Shown in pieces: positions 12,690 to 58,690 of a DNA stretch of 64,000 bases; within the stretch, counting starts at the first letter, position 1, and each line of letters opens with the position of its first letter. The DNA lies in assembly GCA_013396635.1 (NCBI GenBank), contig WBMW01005527.1, positions 64,401 to 128,400 on the forward strand, read 5' to 3'. The position numbers were made by a program, and so were the translations under genes. Under the pieces are notes generated by a model. It had not been told where the DNA came from. It did no database searches and saw only the letters and a program-made list of their open reading frames with translations. Origin of the DNA: Penelope pileata (Eukaryota; Chordata; Aves; Galliformes; Cracidae).

Positions 12690-15600
12690 AAGAAACTTTA
12701 AAAATTTTGGAATAACTAAAAAAAAAAAACTTAAAAAAAAAAAAAAAAAAGAAAAAAAAAAGAAAACAACTTTCAGGAACTTTAAAACTTCTGGAATCAT
12801 CTAGAAGCTTTTCTGTTTGCATAGATTTTATTCTAACTGATTTTAGTAGAAATCGACATTATGGATCACTTTTGTTTCTTAAGTAAATACAAAATTACAG
12901 GGTAACTCATTGGTCTACAGGAATATGAACTGTCACGTAGTATACCAAACTGCCAGTCATAATTCCAAGGCTTGAGACCCAAACAAGTATTTCCTTCCAA
13001 ATACTGTGCAAAAAGGTCAATGAACCACAAAATCACTCATTGATGAAGTGTAACTCAATGACATCCACACTGGCTTGACAAGACTGCACTCCTTCCCCTG
13101 TGGGAAAGTTTTCTTGATGTAAAAGGTTTGCTAAATCTATATTAAAGGTGCTATGATAGCTATGGGAGGTTGTAGATATATAGCAAATACTTCACCTCAC
13201 CAGAAGCAGTGACTTAGAGCATAGGGGATAAACACATATGGTGTTTGTATTCCAGTACAGATAAATCCAGCTGTTGCAGGAAAAGCTTCCTGAAAAAGAT
13301 CTCGTCAATGATCACCACTGGATTTACCAAACTTTTGTAATCCCTACAAGCTCTCAATTTTGACCTTTGTTCTTTTTGGTGGTTTTCATTAATTCCCCAG
13401 TGTTGTTTTTAGTTGTTGTTTGTTTGTTTTAGAAAAGAGATTATTATCCCGTTCTTCCTTTCTGACATCAGAGAAAAAATCCTACTATCTAGGAAAGGAT
13501 CCTCCATTTCTGATGTTATGGGTTGAATTTCATGGTGATGTTGGAGAAAGCTGTAAGTAATTGGGTTTCCTGTCGGAAATATCACATTTAGAGACTTTAA
13601 ATTTAAGAGACAATCATCATCTCTCAGTTTCTGGGCATCAACTATTTTACATCTTTATTCAATTTTTAATAGATAATGAGTTCCAAGAAGTGCCACTTTC
13701 AATTTTCAACCCATCTAGAAACAACACTCATATTTCTTTAATGGGTGTTGCATCTGAGATTTACTCTTTGAAAATAGCACAACTTGTTTCTGTGAAGATT
13801 CTCATTTTTATTTCCCTGGAAGTTCTTCTCTTTCTACTCATTTTTTGAAGAGGAAAGAGGCAATGGATAGAACCCTACTGTGAACTAAAAGAGGCATAAT
13901 GAGGGTGAAGTTTTATTTGAGATCATCAAGTGTGTTTTGTAAAAACACTAGTTGACATTGTTACGTCCAGTTTCCTTTACTGTGGCTGTAAACTAAAGGT
14001 AAAAAAGCTACGAAACAATTTTTTAATGCCTACTGAAGGGGCAACAGCTCTTCTTTGATATATTTCTGAAATATATTAAATTAGAAGTTAAATTCAAATC
14101 ATATATTAAATGAAATATTTCTGTTTAATAACACAGGCAAGACTTGTAAATAACAGAGTTCAAAGCTCTGGAGCAGATGGGCTTTCGGTTTTAATTCTTC
14201 ATCTGATCTGCTGTATGCCAGTAAATCTCTGAGTTTCATTTGCTTTATTCAAATCCCCTGGCTATTCAGGACACATTGTGTCAAAGCATTCTGCTGTGGA
14301 ATTTCAGTTGTTTTATATAGACTCATAAACTAAAACAAAACATATGTATCTTTTGCACACACAAAGAATATTAAAAATGAACTATTGAGAAACAAAATTC
14401 TGCCCTGGTAACTTGTATAAATACCCTGTACAAGCAAAGAGAGAAGACGTAGACACTTAAGTAATAGGCCAGATTTCAAAAGGCGTTGACTAGAAATTCA
14501 AAAGGAAATGTAGAGGTAATTTAGCAGTTAACTACTTTAAACTTTTTCACTACTATAAAAATCTTTCTTTATGTAAATTTTAATTTGATGTAATTTATTT
14601 ATTTTACCAAAATAGGATTCAATTGCTTTAACATCATTGCTAGTAATCACTTGCACTAACATTAGGGATCAAAGCATCGCACATAGTAGCTGTGCCAAGC
14701 TAGTTTTGGCTGACTATTTAGATTTAATAACATTGTTTTCAAAGGATTTAGCTCTACACTATCTTGTAACGTGAAGGACATCATAGTGTTTTTTTGAAAA
14801 CTTTTGGAGTCATAGAGCTGGCCTGAAAAAGAAAAGATCTTCTTGACCTCTTCTTTTTCCAAGTGGTACTATAAAATCTTGCAGTGAGATGCACATCAGT
14901 TTATTCTGAGTTACATGGAAACCTTCCATTCAAATGCATCTTTCCTTTCTCATTTGATCAGTTCATTCAAGAACAAAATCACATCACGGACTTATGGTCA
15001 GTATAAACATTCCTATATATAGCTTGAAATTTTCAAAGATATCCTCTTAAGTTAGGAGCCTGAAACCCACTGATAAATGCTCTACTCTTTGTGGTGTTTG
15101 AGTAGGAATGAGAAAGAGAATGAGAATTGCAAGAGATGTGTCTTTCAAATAGCACTTGTTCTTTGAAATAGCATTTCTGTTGATAAGGACAAACTATATT
15201 TGTCTTTAAAAGACTAGACATTTTCTTCTATTTTTTTTCCTTTAAAGCCAGTTATTTTGTTACCACAATCCATCATAAAACAGACTATTTGTTTGATTAC
15301 ATCCAAATATTTTTAGCATTTACTATAGAATGACATGATAACTGTGATAACAGCCCTTGAAAAGAAAAGAGAAAATCTGGGTTATGTGTGAGCACTGATG
15401 GACAGGAATCTCAGCCATGGAGGAAAAATAGTTTTGTCCTACTTTCTGAGCAGATGAGAATTAGAGAGGGAATGAGCCACTTCCAATTTTAGGTCAATAT
15501 TTTCACCAAGGGAAAACTCAGAAAAACGTATCATCCTTTGGCATGCAGCACTCATGGCTGTGGAGGCAAAGACCATCCTGCAGAACCCTTGAGCCTCTAC

Positions 15601-16900
15601 TATAACCCTTGACACTTCACTAAAATAAAAACTGCTGTCGTTGTTTATACACCAATTAAAATAAATAAAGAGGGGGAAGCATGGGACATTAGGTCTGAAG
15701 GTATGGGATGTAAGGTCATGTATCATTGGCTACTTCAGCTCTTACTTTATGGCACAGAGGTATATGAACCACACACTCCACGTGTCTGTCTCTCTCTCTA
15801 GCTATTTATTTACAGACACAGAGAGTAAAGCATGCAGAATTTATTTGCTCATGAGAAAAGGAGAGGAAATGAAATACTGGAGCTATGTTGAACATTTATT
15901 TATGCAAACATACACTATTCATCAAAAAATAGTTTAAAGGTGTGTGTCTACAGACACAAGGTCACTGTTAATTAATAGTCAATGCCCTAGAAAGGAGCGA
16001 GGGCAAGAAATCTCAAAGATTTTACAGTACACAGCTTCCACGTGCTTTAACAAAAATTCCTTGCACTGTTTTTGTAAACTCAGATAAGGACTTCAGTGTA
16101 CTTGTTGCTTAAGCAAAGTTCTGACCTTTCATGATGAGAATAAAAACACAGTAAATTATATTAGCAAAGAGCAGGTGAAGGCGGAAACACTGCACATTTG
16201 GAAAATACCTCCAGCCACTAAGAGTGTGCCTGTATGTTTGTGGTTTGAAAAGTCATTCTCCAAAGTCATTCCCCTTGGGATTTCAGCAGGTTTTTCTGTT
16301 CCCTACTTTTCTGTGTGCTGCTAACAACCTTGAATCAAACTAAGACAAACTACATTGGAGACACCAAGAAACAAAGCAAAAAGTCCACTGCAGATCTCTT
16401 TAAAATAACCTGTGGATATTTAATGCTGCTCCTAAGGACTGTGGGTACTTGGTGCACTGAGGGACCTTGATAAACAAAAATTCTGCTTTCCTTGTGCTTA
16501 GGGAAATCATTGCAGTGTTTAGACTGTTATAAGTCAGGCACTTATCCAAAATGACTGCCACCTTGGAAGTTATTGCCAGCCTTAGCTGCGAATGTCATTG
16601 GTTTGTTGGGTTAAATCAAATCCTTCTTACACTGTTACAAAGTCAAAAATGCCATGTATTTTGTGAGGACACGCAGAACGCGCAATATTTGATTTTAAAA
16701 GCTGGGTAAAGCTTGCTGTAGATAGGTAAACTGTAGCATAGGGTACCAGCTCATCTCTGACAAAATATATGGATTTTGACCTGCCTTGGAGCAGCATCAT
16801 AGGAAGGAACAGAAAATGGATCAGTGATGGCGTTGTGAGGGGAAGAGGGAAAGCAGACGGTATTTAAGATCCAGTAGGTGCATGTGGTACAAGGATCGTT
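7573..16900. other. Intergenic DNA upstream of GABRA1
   Basis: No gene is supported. The longest open frames are about 95 codons (13561-13848 and 15439-15726), with no domain and no exon context. Somewhat GC-richer patches at 8720-8930, 10760-10860 and 11380-11500 were not recognised. One ambiguous base (n) sits at 10034, directly after a run of 13 A. If the usual vertebrate gene order holds, this is the spacer between GABRA6 and GABRA1, which I infer rather than see. Confidence 0.65.
12649..12803. repeat. A-rich tract with a diverged duplicated unit
   Basis: A run of 38 A (12649-12686) is followed by a 27-bp unit at 12692-12718. More A-rich sequence follows, then a second diverged copy of the unit at 12776-12803. 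Both copies have the form 'gaacttt-aaaa-tt-tggaat-a-cta'. This looks like an old tandem duplication combined with poly(A) expansion. Run lengths here are prone to sequencing error. Confidence 0.7.
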
Positions 16901-17702
16901 CCCTTCCCATGGACGCTGGTAGTGCTTTATAAGTAGCAGACACCGAGCAGTTCGCGTTATCCTCCCTCCGAGCAGAGCTAAGGCAGCTGACCACGCTCAT
17001 GGCAGTCGGCAGTGTCTGACACTTCTGCAGGGTCGGAGCGGATGAAAGGTGCCCTGAGCCACAGCCCGGCTCTCCGGCGCGCCCGACCCCTCTGTACCTG
17101 ATGCATCCAACTTTCCCCTCTCTTCCCCGCAGAAGTGCCAGCACCCGCCGAGCTCTCCCCATTCGCTCTATCCGAGGAGCGCCCGGCGGCCGGGGGTGAA
17201 GGTGCCCCGAGCCCGGGGCCGCTCCGCGGGCACCCGCCGGTAAAAGGCGTGGGAGTGGGGGGAGCACCGGGTCCCGGAGCCGATTTCCTGTGGGTCTCGA
17301 CCCAAACGCCCACCGCCCATGCTTCGCTGGGACTGCGAAGCGTCCCTGTCCCCCGGGGCGCACACGCGGCTGCCGCCCCGTCCCCGTGGCACAAGGAGTC
17401 TCTGGGCACACACGCGTAGTGCTGCATCCTCCACGCTTCCACCAACCTTCATTCATATTTATGCCGCGATTAAATATTTGATCAAAGGTCGAACGCTAAC
17501 GCAAATGGGTTGTATTTTTCATGTACGACCCTTAAAATAGAGTGGTTTGTAAACTGCGAGTGTGAAAGCTCCCGAGCCCAGCCCCCCCCGGCCGGGCAGC
17601 AACCCCCAGTCATAATAACGCTGCAGATTGTAGCAGGATTTGAGTCTGCAGCCAGAGAGAAAGGGATTAGGGCGAGAGCACTGGAAGTTAAATTGTGCTG
17701 CA

Positions 17703-17723
17703 TATAAAAAATGGGCGGATTGG
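17703..17723 (+). promoter_or_regulatory. GABRA1: TATA-like box, GC box and inverted CCAAT
   Basis: 'tataaaa' at 17703-17709 is followed by a GC box core 'gggcgg' at 17713-17718 and an overlapping inverted CCAAT ('attgg', 17719-17723). A TATA box here would place a start site near 17730-17740. The GC and CCAAT motifs would normally lie upstream of the TATA box, so either the TATA-like match is incidental or transcription starts are spread out, as is common in CpG islands. Confidence 0.45.
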
Positions 17724-17777
17724 TCTCTAGATGAGAGCTTGGTACCACCTTCCTTTCTAAAATAAAATCTCTCTGGC

Positions 17778-17861
17778 ATGAAGTCACAGCCTATTTCACA
17801 TCCGGTTTACCCTGGGACGTATTACTACTGTCTTGGTAAAGAGAAAGCTTTTGTTGTATAG
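17778..17861 (+). other. Upstream ORF 1 in the inferred leader (27 codons)
   Basis: An ATG at 17778 with G at -3 opens 27 codons and ends in TAG at 17859-17861, before the candidate exon 1 donors. The peptide has no recognisable feature. If the exon 1 placement is right, scanning ribosomes would meet this ORF before the GABRA1 start. A shorter ATG frame at 17731-17760 lies at the limit of the inferred transcript. Confidence 0.35.
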
Positions 17862-17930
17862 CGGCGGTCGGAATATTGGAAGAGAAATTCGGGTGCCCAG
17901 CCCGGAGGAGCGGAGCGGCGGCGGCGGGCG

Positions 17931-17948
17931 ATGGCCGAGGCGGAGTGA
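17931..17948 (+). other. Upstream ORF 2: five codons in strong Kozak context
   Basis: An ATG at 17931 has G at both -3 and +4, a strong Kozak context, and runs five codons (M-A-E-A-E) to TGA at 17946-17948. Such minimal upstream ORFs commonly reduce or condition downstream initiation. The role depends on exon 1 containing this position, which is inferred. Confidence 0.35.
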
Positions 17949-18054
17949 GCGGCGGGGCCGGAGCCGCGCAGCCTCCGCGCCGCGGGCGGGAGCGCAGCGG
18001 CGGCACAGCCGGGCAGCGGCACCGCGGACCCGNTCTCCCCGCAGGTACCGCCAG

Positions 18055-20156
18055 GTCAGGGTGGGCTTTTCCTACCCCTCCAGCTCGAAAATCCGCAGCG
18101 ATCGATGGGCGGTTGGATTTCTTTCATTTCTTTACGTTTTTAGCATGGTCGGGGTTCCACTCGGAAAAGGTTGATGGGTTCGGGGGGCTTTTTATTTATT
18201 TATTTCGCTGCCGGGGAGGCGGTGGGAGGGGTGGCTTTCTCAGGGCGAGGGGGAAATAGAAAGTTGAAATGCCAGGAGGAAAACAAGTCTCGATTTGTGC
18301 CTCTGAGCTGTGCAGATCTCTCACTGGGGGTCAAAAATGCATCAAAATGCCTTTTTTTTTTCTTCATGTTTTTTCTTTGTTTCTTTTCTCTTTTTTTTTC
18401 TTTTTTCTTTTTTTTTTTTCTTTTTTCTTTTTTTTTTCCAGTGGGCGCTGCTGGAATTCTCCCAGGCGTGTGGCTCCTTCTCCCATTTTGAAGGGGCAGA
18501 GCAGAGCTGCTCTCCCGGCGCTGAGGGCTGGGGGAGGCCGGGGCAGGGGCTGCTGGGGTCCAGCACTCCCAGAAAGTCTTTAACATTTGTTTTTCCAGCT
18601 GCTAGAAACTTTCCTTCTCCAGGTTTTATAGTGCCTTTCTGGGTTTCTTGAAGGAGGGAATGGCGCTGAGGGGTTTGGGGGAGAACGGGTGTGGAGCTCA
18701 ACAGATCAAGGTAGTTCAAAATGATTCACTTTCCCTTCCTCAGCCCAAGAAGCCCTTTGCAAAGGCAGAAGTTGGCAGGACTGGGAGAAGGCGATTTCTG
18801 AAGCCCCAGATGTTGCCTCTCCCTTGTGAGGGTGCTGATCCCAGGGCAAGTTCAGATGAAATCTCGTCCCTGAAAATCTTCCTCCCTGCTTCCCTGCCAC
18901 ATCCAGCTCCTTCCCACCCGGCTGGATGAGCTCAGCCCCACTAAATGCTTATCTGCCGATCATTTGTCTATAAACGCATTAATTATATCTCACTGCTTAC
19001 ATGCAGCTTTGTAATGATATTTTATTGATTTAAATTGTCCCTGAGGGTGTGCAGTGAATTGGGGTAGCTTTATTTAAAGATACAAGAGCATTTCTATGCA
19101 CAGTGCTTTGCTTTCTCAGACAGTTTAAAAACTCCAATTCACTACTGGGGGAAAACACGGGCTTCAGATTTTGTTTATTTAATGAAATGAATGCTAAAAT
19201 GCCAACTGGACTCCAGCACACAGTATGGATGTGGAAAGGGACCTGCAGCATTTCCTGGGCAATCAGTTGAACGTGGAACAGCGATTCCACAAACATCATC
19301 TAACTTTGTGTTTTATGGTTCATTGGAAAGCAAAAGAAACAATCTAGGTTTTGGTACTTTTTACTCAAAGGTAAACTGAGAGTAACTCACTCTGGAGAGA
19401 GGACAACAAACATCTGGAGAAGAGGCTGCTAACACAAGCCCACTTCCTAGCAGCAGTCAGAGACTGGTAGGGACTTAGGAGATGGTGTGCAGGGTGTCAG
19501 CACATGGTTTCATTATGAATTGTGCCCCTTAGCCTGACAAAAATACTGCTGTCCATACGTAGCAGCAGATCACAGAGTCAGAATCTGATGATTGTACTCC
19601 TTTTCTGACTTGAACATTTCAAGGAAGAGGAGAATAGTAATAGCTGGAGAAGAAAGTTGCTTCTGTTGCCCCAAAGCAAAGCAGTGGCTGTGGGGGAAGC
19701 ACCGCTCTCCCCAGGCACGCAACCACACACTGACACCTTCCAGGAGCTTTGGAAGGACTCAGGCTGGCTCAGATGGAACAAGAAACAATGCCACTTGCTT
19801 ACCTGGAAATGTGAGGGAGCTGCCTTGTCATGTTTGCAACACAGGAAGGAACTGAGTAAGAACTGTCACAGAGTTTGGGGACAGCTTTAACTTCTAACTG
19901 TTTTTGTTGAAGTTCAAGAAAAATACAAAAAAGAATACACCCTTACTGTAAAATAAACCCCTCTCAAAGCTCCTGTGTCCAAAAGAAGGAGGTAAACAGA
20001 ACAGCCAAGGCCCCCTGAGACTGAATGACACGAGCGGTAATATTGTGAGGTCATTGTCTGACTTCAAATTATTCTGCAAAAGTTGTCTAAATCGGATGTT
20101 CTTTTCCACAGCATCTATTTTAATGTAGAAAGCGTTGACGATTATTTTCATTTCAG
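18055..20156 (+). other. GABRA1: Intron between the non-coding exon and the first coding exon
   Basis: About 2.1 kb from the candidate donors at 18045/18055 to the acceptor at 20155-20156. It contains the pyrimidine tract at 18346-18441, a GC-richer stretch to about 18930, and then AT-rich DNA with homeodomain-type 'attaatta' cores near 18980. The acceptor region is 'ttttcatttcagtttcag', with two usable AGs six bases apart. Confidence 0.6.
18346..18441 (+). repeat. Polypyrimidine tract ending in a splice-acceptor-like AG
   Basis: T-rich sequence begins near 18350. From 18380 to 18439 every base is C or T (60 nt), followed directly by AG at 18440-18441. This has the form of a very strong 3' splice site and, as a long homopurine-homopyrimidine mirror-like tract, could also adopt non-B DNA. 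No coding meaning is proposed. Confidence 0.7.
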
Positions 20157-20170
20157 TTTCAGAGCCCACC

Positions 20171-56194
<36,024 letters not shown>

Positions 56195-57215
56195 CCTCAT
56201 TTATTCATCTAGCTCTGTTTTGTCTTTTGCTCTGGGAATTGCTTCCAGTTTTCACATATAGTAATTCCCATTTGGAATACCATAAAGGTTTCTTCATTTA
56301 ACCAGAAGTAAAATATATCTGTATATTTAAAAACCCTGTGTGCAAGAGAGAGAACAATACAAGCTATATACTTCGGAAAACTGATTCTTAAGAAGCGAAT
56401 GAAAGTTCTAGTAATGGAAAAAAAAAAAAGCATTTGTAGATAGCTTAGTACTCAACGTCCCCAAGAGATATTGTATATGTATGTGAAAAATATATTTTTA
56501 TTCAGTGGATGGTGAGGAGCAGGAAAATATTCATTATGATGTCCATGTTGCACATACTATACTGAACCATTTATTATTCAACCACTGTTTATAATCTTTT
56601 CAAGGATTTAAAGAATTCCATTTGTTGAATCCCACAGGACAGGTTATTTTCTTATTCCTTTTCCCCTTCTATATTTCAGCCAACCTAAGTTACAATGTCA
56701 AAGGATTGTTAAAGAAAAAGGAAATTATTCACTGTAGGTACAGTTTATCACTGTATAGCACATAAGATCTAATGGTAACAAATGCTTTTATCTGCTGTCT
56801 TACTGCAGTCTTGTTCTAAGCAAGAAGTTGTTACTAGTCTAGATTTAAAACCAGTTGCACAATCAAGTCCCCCCATCTCCTGTGTAATTCAAACAAATCC
56901 CAGATGCTTTTACAGATAGCTTTTACTCATCACTGTTTTAGAGAGTTGAAAACAAAAAACCAACAAAACACAAATTTTGCAAGCTCTAGATATGTTGAAT
57001 GTATTCTTTTATAAAATGATACATTAAAAAAGCTTTAGACTGAAATTTAAGGGTAGCAGAAAGGTAAAATAGAGTATTTAAATAATATATGTAAATATGC
57101 AGCATGAGATTGTACATTTTTTTCTTTTTTTTTAAAAAAAAACTTTTTTAAAGTTTTGTTCTTAAAACATTGTTTAGGATTCACCTCTTAGCTCTTAATA
57201 TGTTGTTTAATGCTC

Positions 57216-57221
57216 AATAAA
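57216..57221 (+). terminator. GABRA1: Proximal poly(A) signal AATAAA
   Basis: Canonical hexamer in 'gctcaataaaacatattt', about 1.0 kb after the stop codon. Candidate for a short 3' UTR isoform. Confidence 0.4.
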
Positions 57222-57925
57222 ACATATTTAGAGCCTAGATTAAAAAAAAGTCATTGATATTGGAAAGCCTAAAAAATACATAGAAAGTGCTTGGAATTAA
57301 TTCCATTTGCAAAGTGGTTAAGTGTACAGTAACTTGCAATTTGACAATGTCATCCAATGTTTACTATTAGATTAATGACTGGTCTGCTCAGGTCATGCAT
57401 AAATACTAAAGTATGGGATTATATTTGGTAGGTAAAAATGGTGAAACATTTGTTAAGACCGAAGTTCGTCTGTATATTACTGCTATATTTGCTGATACAT
57501 AACTGTTACAATAAGTGATGTAATATATGTAGCATTAAATACAAAAAAGTCATACACAAAAGAATGTACAGGAAAATAGATTTTATTGAGTAAACTTATA
57601 ACATTTCATTTTTACTGTAGCAATATATTTGTAGGAACAATATGTAAGGGCTTTAAATACAAGACGTCCATTTTGCAGGCATTGTGCTCCCTTAAAAACA
57701 ATTCTAGTCAGTATCACTACTGCTGATTCTTAGAAATAAAATTTCATATAGGGATTTTTCAAAGGGATGGGAAGAATGGTGGGTATTTGCAAGGATCAAT
57801 TCAAAAATCACAATCACACGGTATTGAGTGAATTCTGAAGAAATGCTACATAAGCCTCTAAAGAAACAGCTAATGAAAATTATATTTCATAGTCATGTTT
57901 CAGGTAATGTTTTATAAACTTTCTC

Positions 57926-57931
57926 AATAAA
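57926..57931 (+). terminator. GABRA1: Internal poly(A) signal AATAAA
   Basis: Canonical hexamer in 'ttctcaataaatcag'. No obvious GT-rich element directly downstream, so probably weaker. Confidence 0.25.
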
Positions 57932-58122
57932 TCAGAAAGTTGACATTCTCTATCTACAGAAGGAAGTAGTTAATGTTTTATTTAGATTATTATTATTTTT
58001 TTAAAGAATGCTTCATTGTCTAACATTTAGTCCTGTCTAAACTTGATAAGTTATTTGATTGGAGCTTATTAAAAGGGGATGTTTTCATCTCTGGTATCAT
58101 GTGTAGATATATGTATAGAAAA

Positions 58123-58128
58123 AATAAA
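58123..58128 (+). terminator. GABRA1: Internal poly(A) signal AATAAA
   Basis: Canonical hexamer followed within 30-40 bases by 'gtgtacttgtttatcttgtt', a plausible GT/T-rich downstream element. Confidence 0.4.
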
Positions 58129-58556
58129 CTATGGCTCTTTAACTTCAGTGTACTTGTTTATCTTGTTATTTTTGGCGTTAAACTAGTGTGTTCATCTAGG
58201 TCATTTTATCCTTCTAGTAATTCATAGCTACATTTTGGTCTGCATTTTGCACATTAGATGTGAATATTACTTAACTAGTCTGCTTTTTGCTATGCAATGA
58301 CCGCATTAAATCACCTCTTAGTTTGTTAGTCTATGCCAATAGTATTATACTGTACAAACTTGATTGCAGAGTTTATCAAAGACAAGGTATTCTCTATGTA
58401 GCTTTTTTTACAGTGCTTTGCTAAACCATGTAATAATAGTAAGTCTTCCTTGAAAATAATGATACACTCTTATAGAGGACAGTTTCTGTTTACTCCTGGG
58501 ATAATTTTAAAAAGATGACATTGAATGTTTATTGCACCTCAGTGCAGTGATGTGGC

Positions 58557-58562
58557 AATAAA
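58557..58562 (+). terminator. GABRA1: Distal poly(A) signal AATAAA
   Basis: Canonical hexamer in 'gatgtggcaataaaacc', followed by 'ggttgtttatgg', a GT-rich downstream element at suitable spacing. It lies about 2.4 kb from the stop, consistent with the long mammalian 3' UTR. Confidence 0.5.
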
Positions 58563-58663
58563 ACCTAAATCTAATAGAGGTTGTTTATGGCAGAAGCATG
58601 TATTGCTTTACAGAGTTTAGCAAAAGCTCTTTATTTTATGTCAGACTGTAATTCTATTATAAT

Positions 58664-58669
58664 AATAAA
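58664..58669 (+). terminator. GABRA1: Distal poly(A) signal AATAAA
   Basis: Canonical hexamer in 'aataataaagctaaaa', followed by the T-rich 'gttttactttggttttcttt'. Competes with the signal 107 bases upstream as the end of the long transcript. Confidence 0.45.
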
Positions 58670-58690
58670 GCTAAAAAATAATGAAAGTGA

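Larger units (their letters stand above)
17735..18054 (+). other. GABRA1: Probable non-coding first exon of GABRA1
   Basis: The first coding exon has a splice acceptor 14 nt before its ATG, so at least one upstream non-coding exon must exist. The best place is the end of the CpG island, where two donors compete: 'gcag' before 'gtaccg' (exon end 18044) and 'ccag' before 'gtcagg' (exon end 18054). The 5' end is inferred from the TATA-like box. One base (18033) is n. Mammalian GABRA1 uses several alternative first exons, so others may exist. Confidence 0.5.
17020..18060 (+). promoter_or_regulatory. GABRA1: CpG-rich promoter island of GABRA1
   Basis: The sequence changes from AT-rich to strongly GC- and CpG-rich here, densest at 17075-17420 and 17890-18045, and reverts to AT-rich afterwards. 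This lies about 2 kb upstream of the first coding exon, where a vertebrate promoter would be expected. It contains a TATA-like box with an adjacent GC box and inverted CCAAT, and ends at candidate splice donors. Open frames in this stretch on both strands are a by-product of GC content and are not proposed as genes. Limits are by eye. Confidence 0.75.
56195..58690 (+). other. GABRA1: GABRA1 3' UTR (end inferred)
   Basis: After the stop codon the sequence is AT-rich and free of open frames for about 2.5 kb, with five AATAAA hexamers. Mammalian GABRA1 has a 3' UTR of comparable length, which favours use of the distal signals at 58557 or 58664, with the 57216 site giving a shorter form. It holds T9A9 at 57125-57142 and several ATTTA motifs. 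The exact end cannot be read from sequence. Confidence 0.6.

Noticed and set aside
12618..12800. 60-codon frame of Phe and Lys repeats on the - strand
   Set aside because: It is the translation of the A-rich duplicated tract.
13561..13848. Open frame beginning MGFLSEISHLETLNLRDN, resembling a leucine-rich repeat
   Set aside because: Only one repeat-like stretch, no second unit, no exon context or splice sites, and the rest is hydrophobic AT-driven sequence. A chance resemblance is the simplest explanation.
16821..17456. 211-codon open frame on the - strand and several overlapping long frames
   Set aside because: They lie in the CpG island, where stop codons are rare in every frame. Composition is Pro/Arg/Gly-rich without a domain, and several frames are open at once.
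17470..17496. 'tgatcaaaggtcg' as a nuclear receptor half-site
   Set aside because: A single half-site occurs often by chance and lacks a partner at standard spacing.
16960..18060. Search for a consensus CRE (TGACGTCA), because mammalian GABRA1 is reported to respond to CREB/ICER
   Set aside because: I saw no full consensus in the promoter island, only a partial 'gggacgta' near 17814, which is too weak to annotate.
18200..18719. Lysine-rich and phenylalanine-rich frames around 18.35-18.44 kb
   Set aside because: They are translations of the polypyrimidine tract and carry no protein signal.
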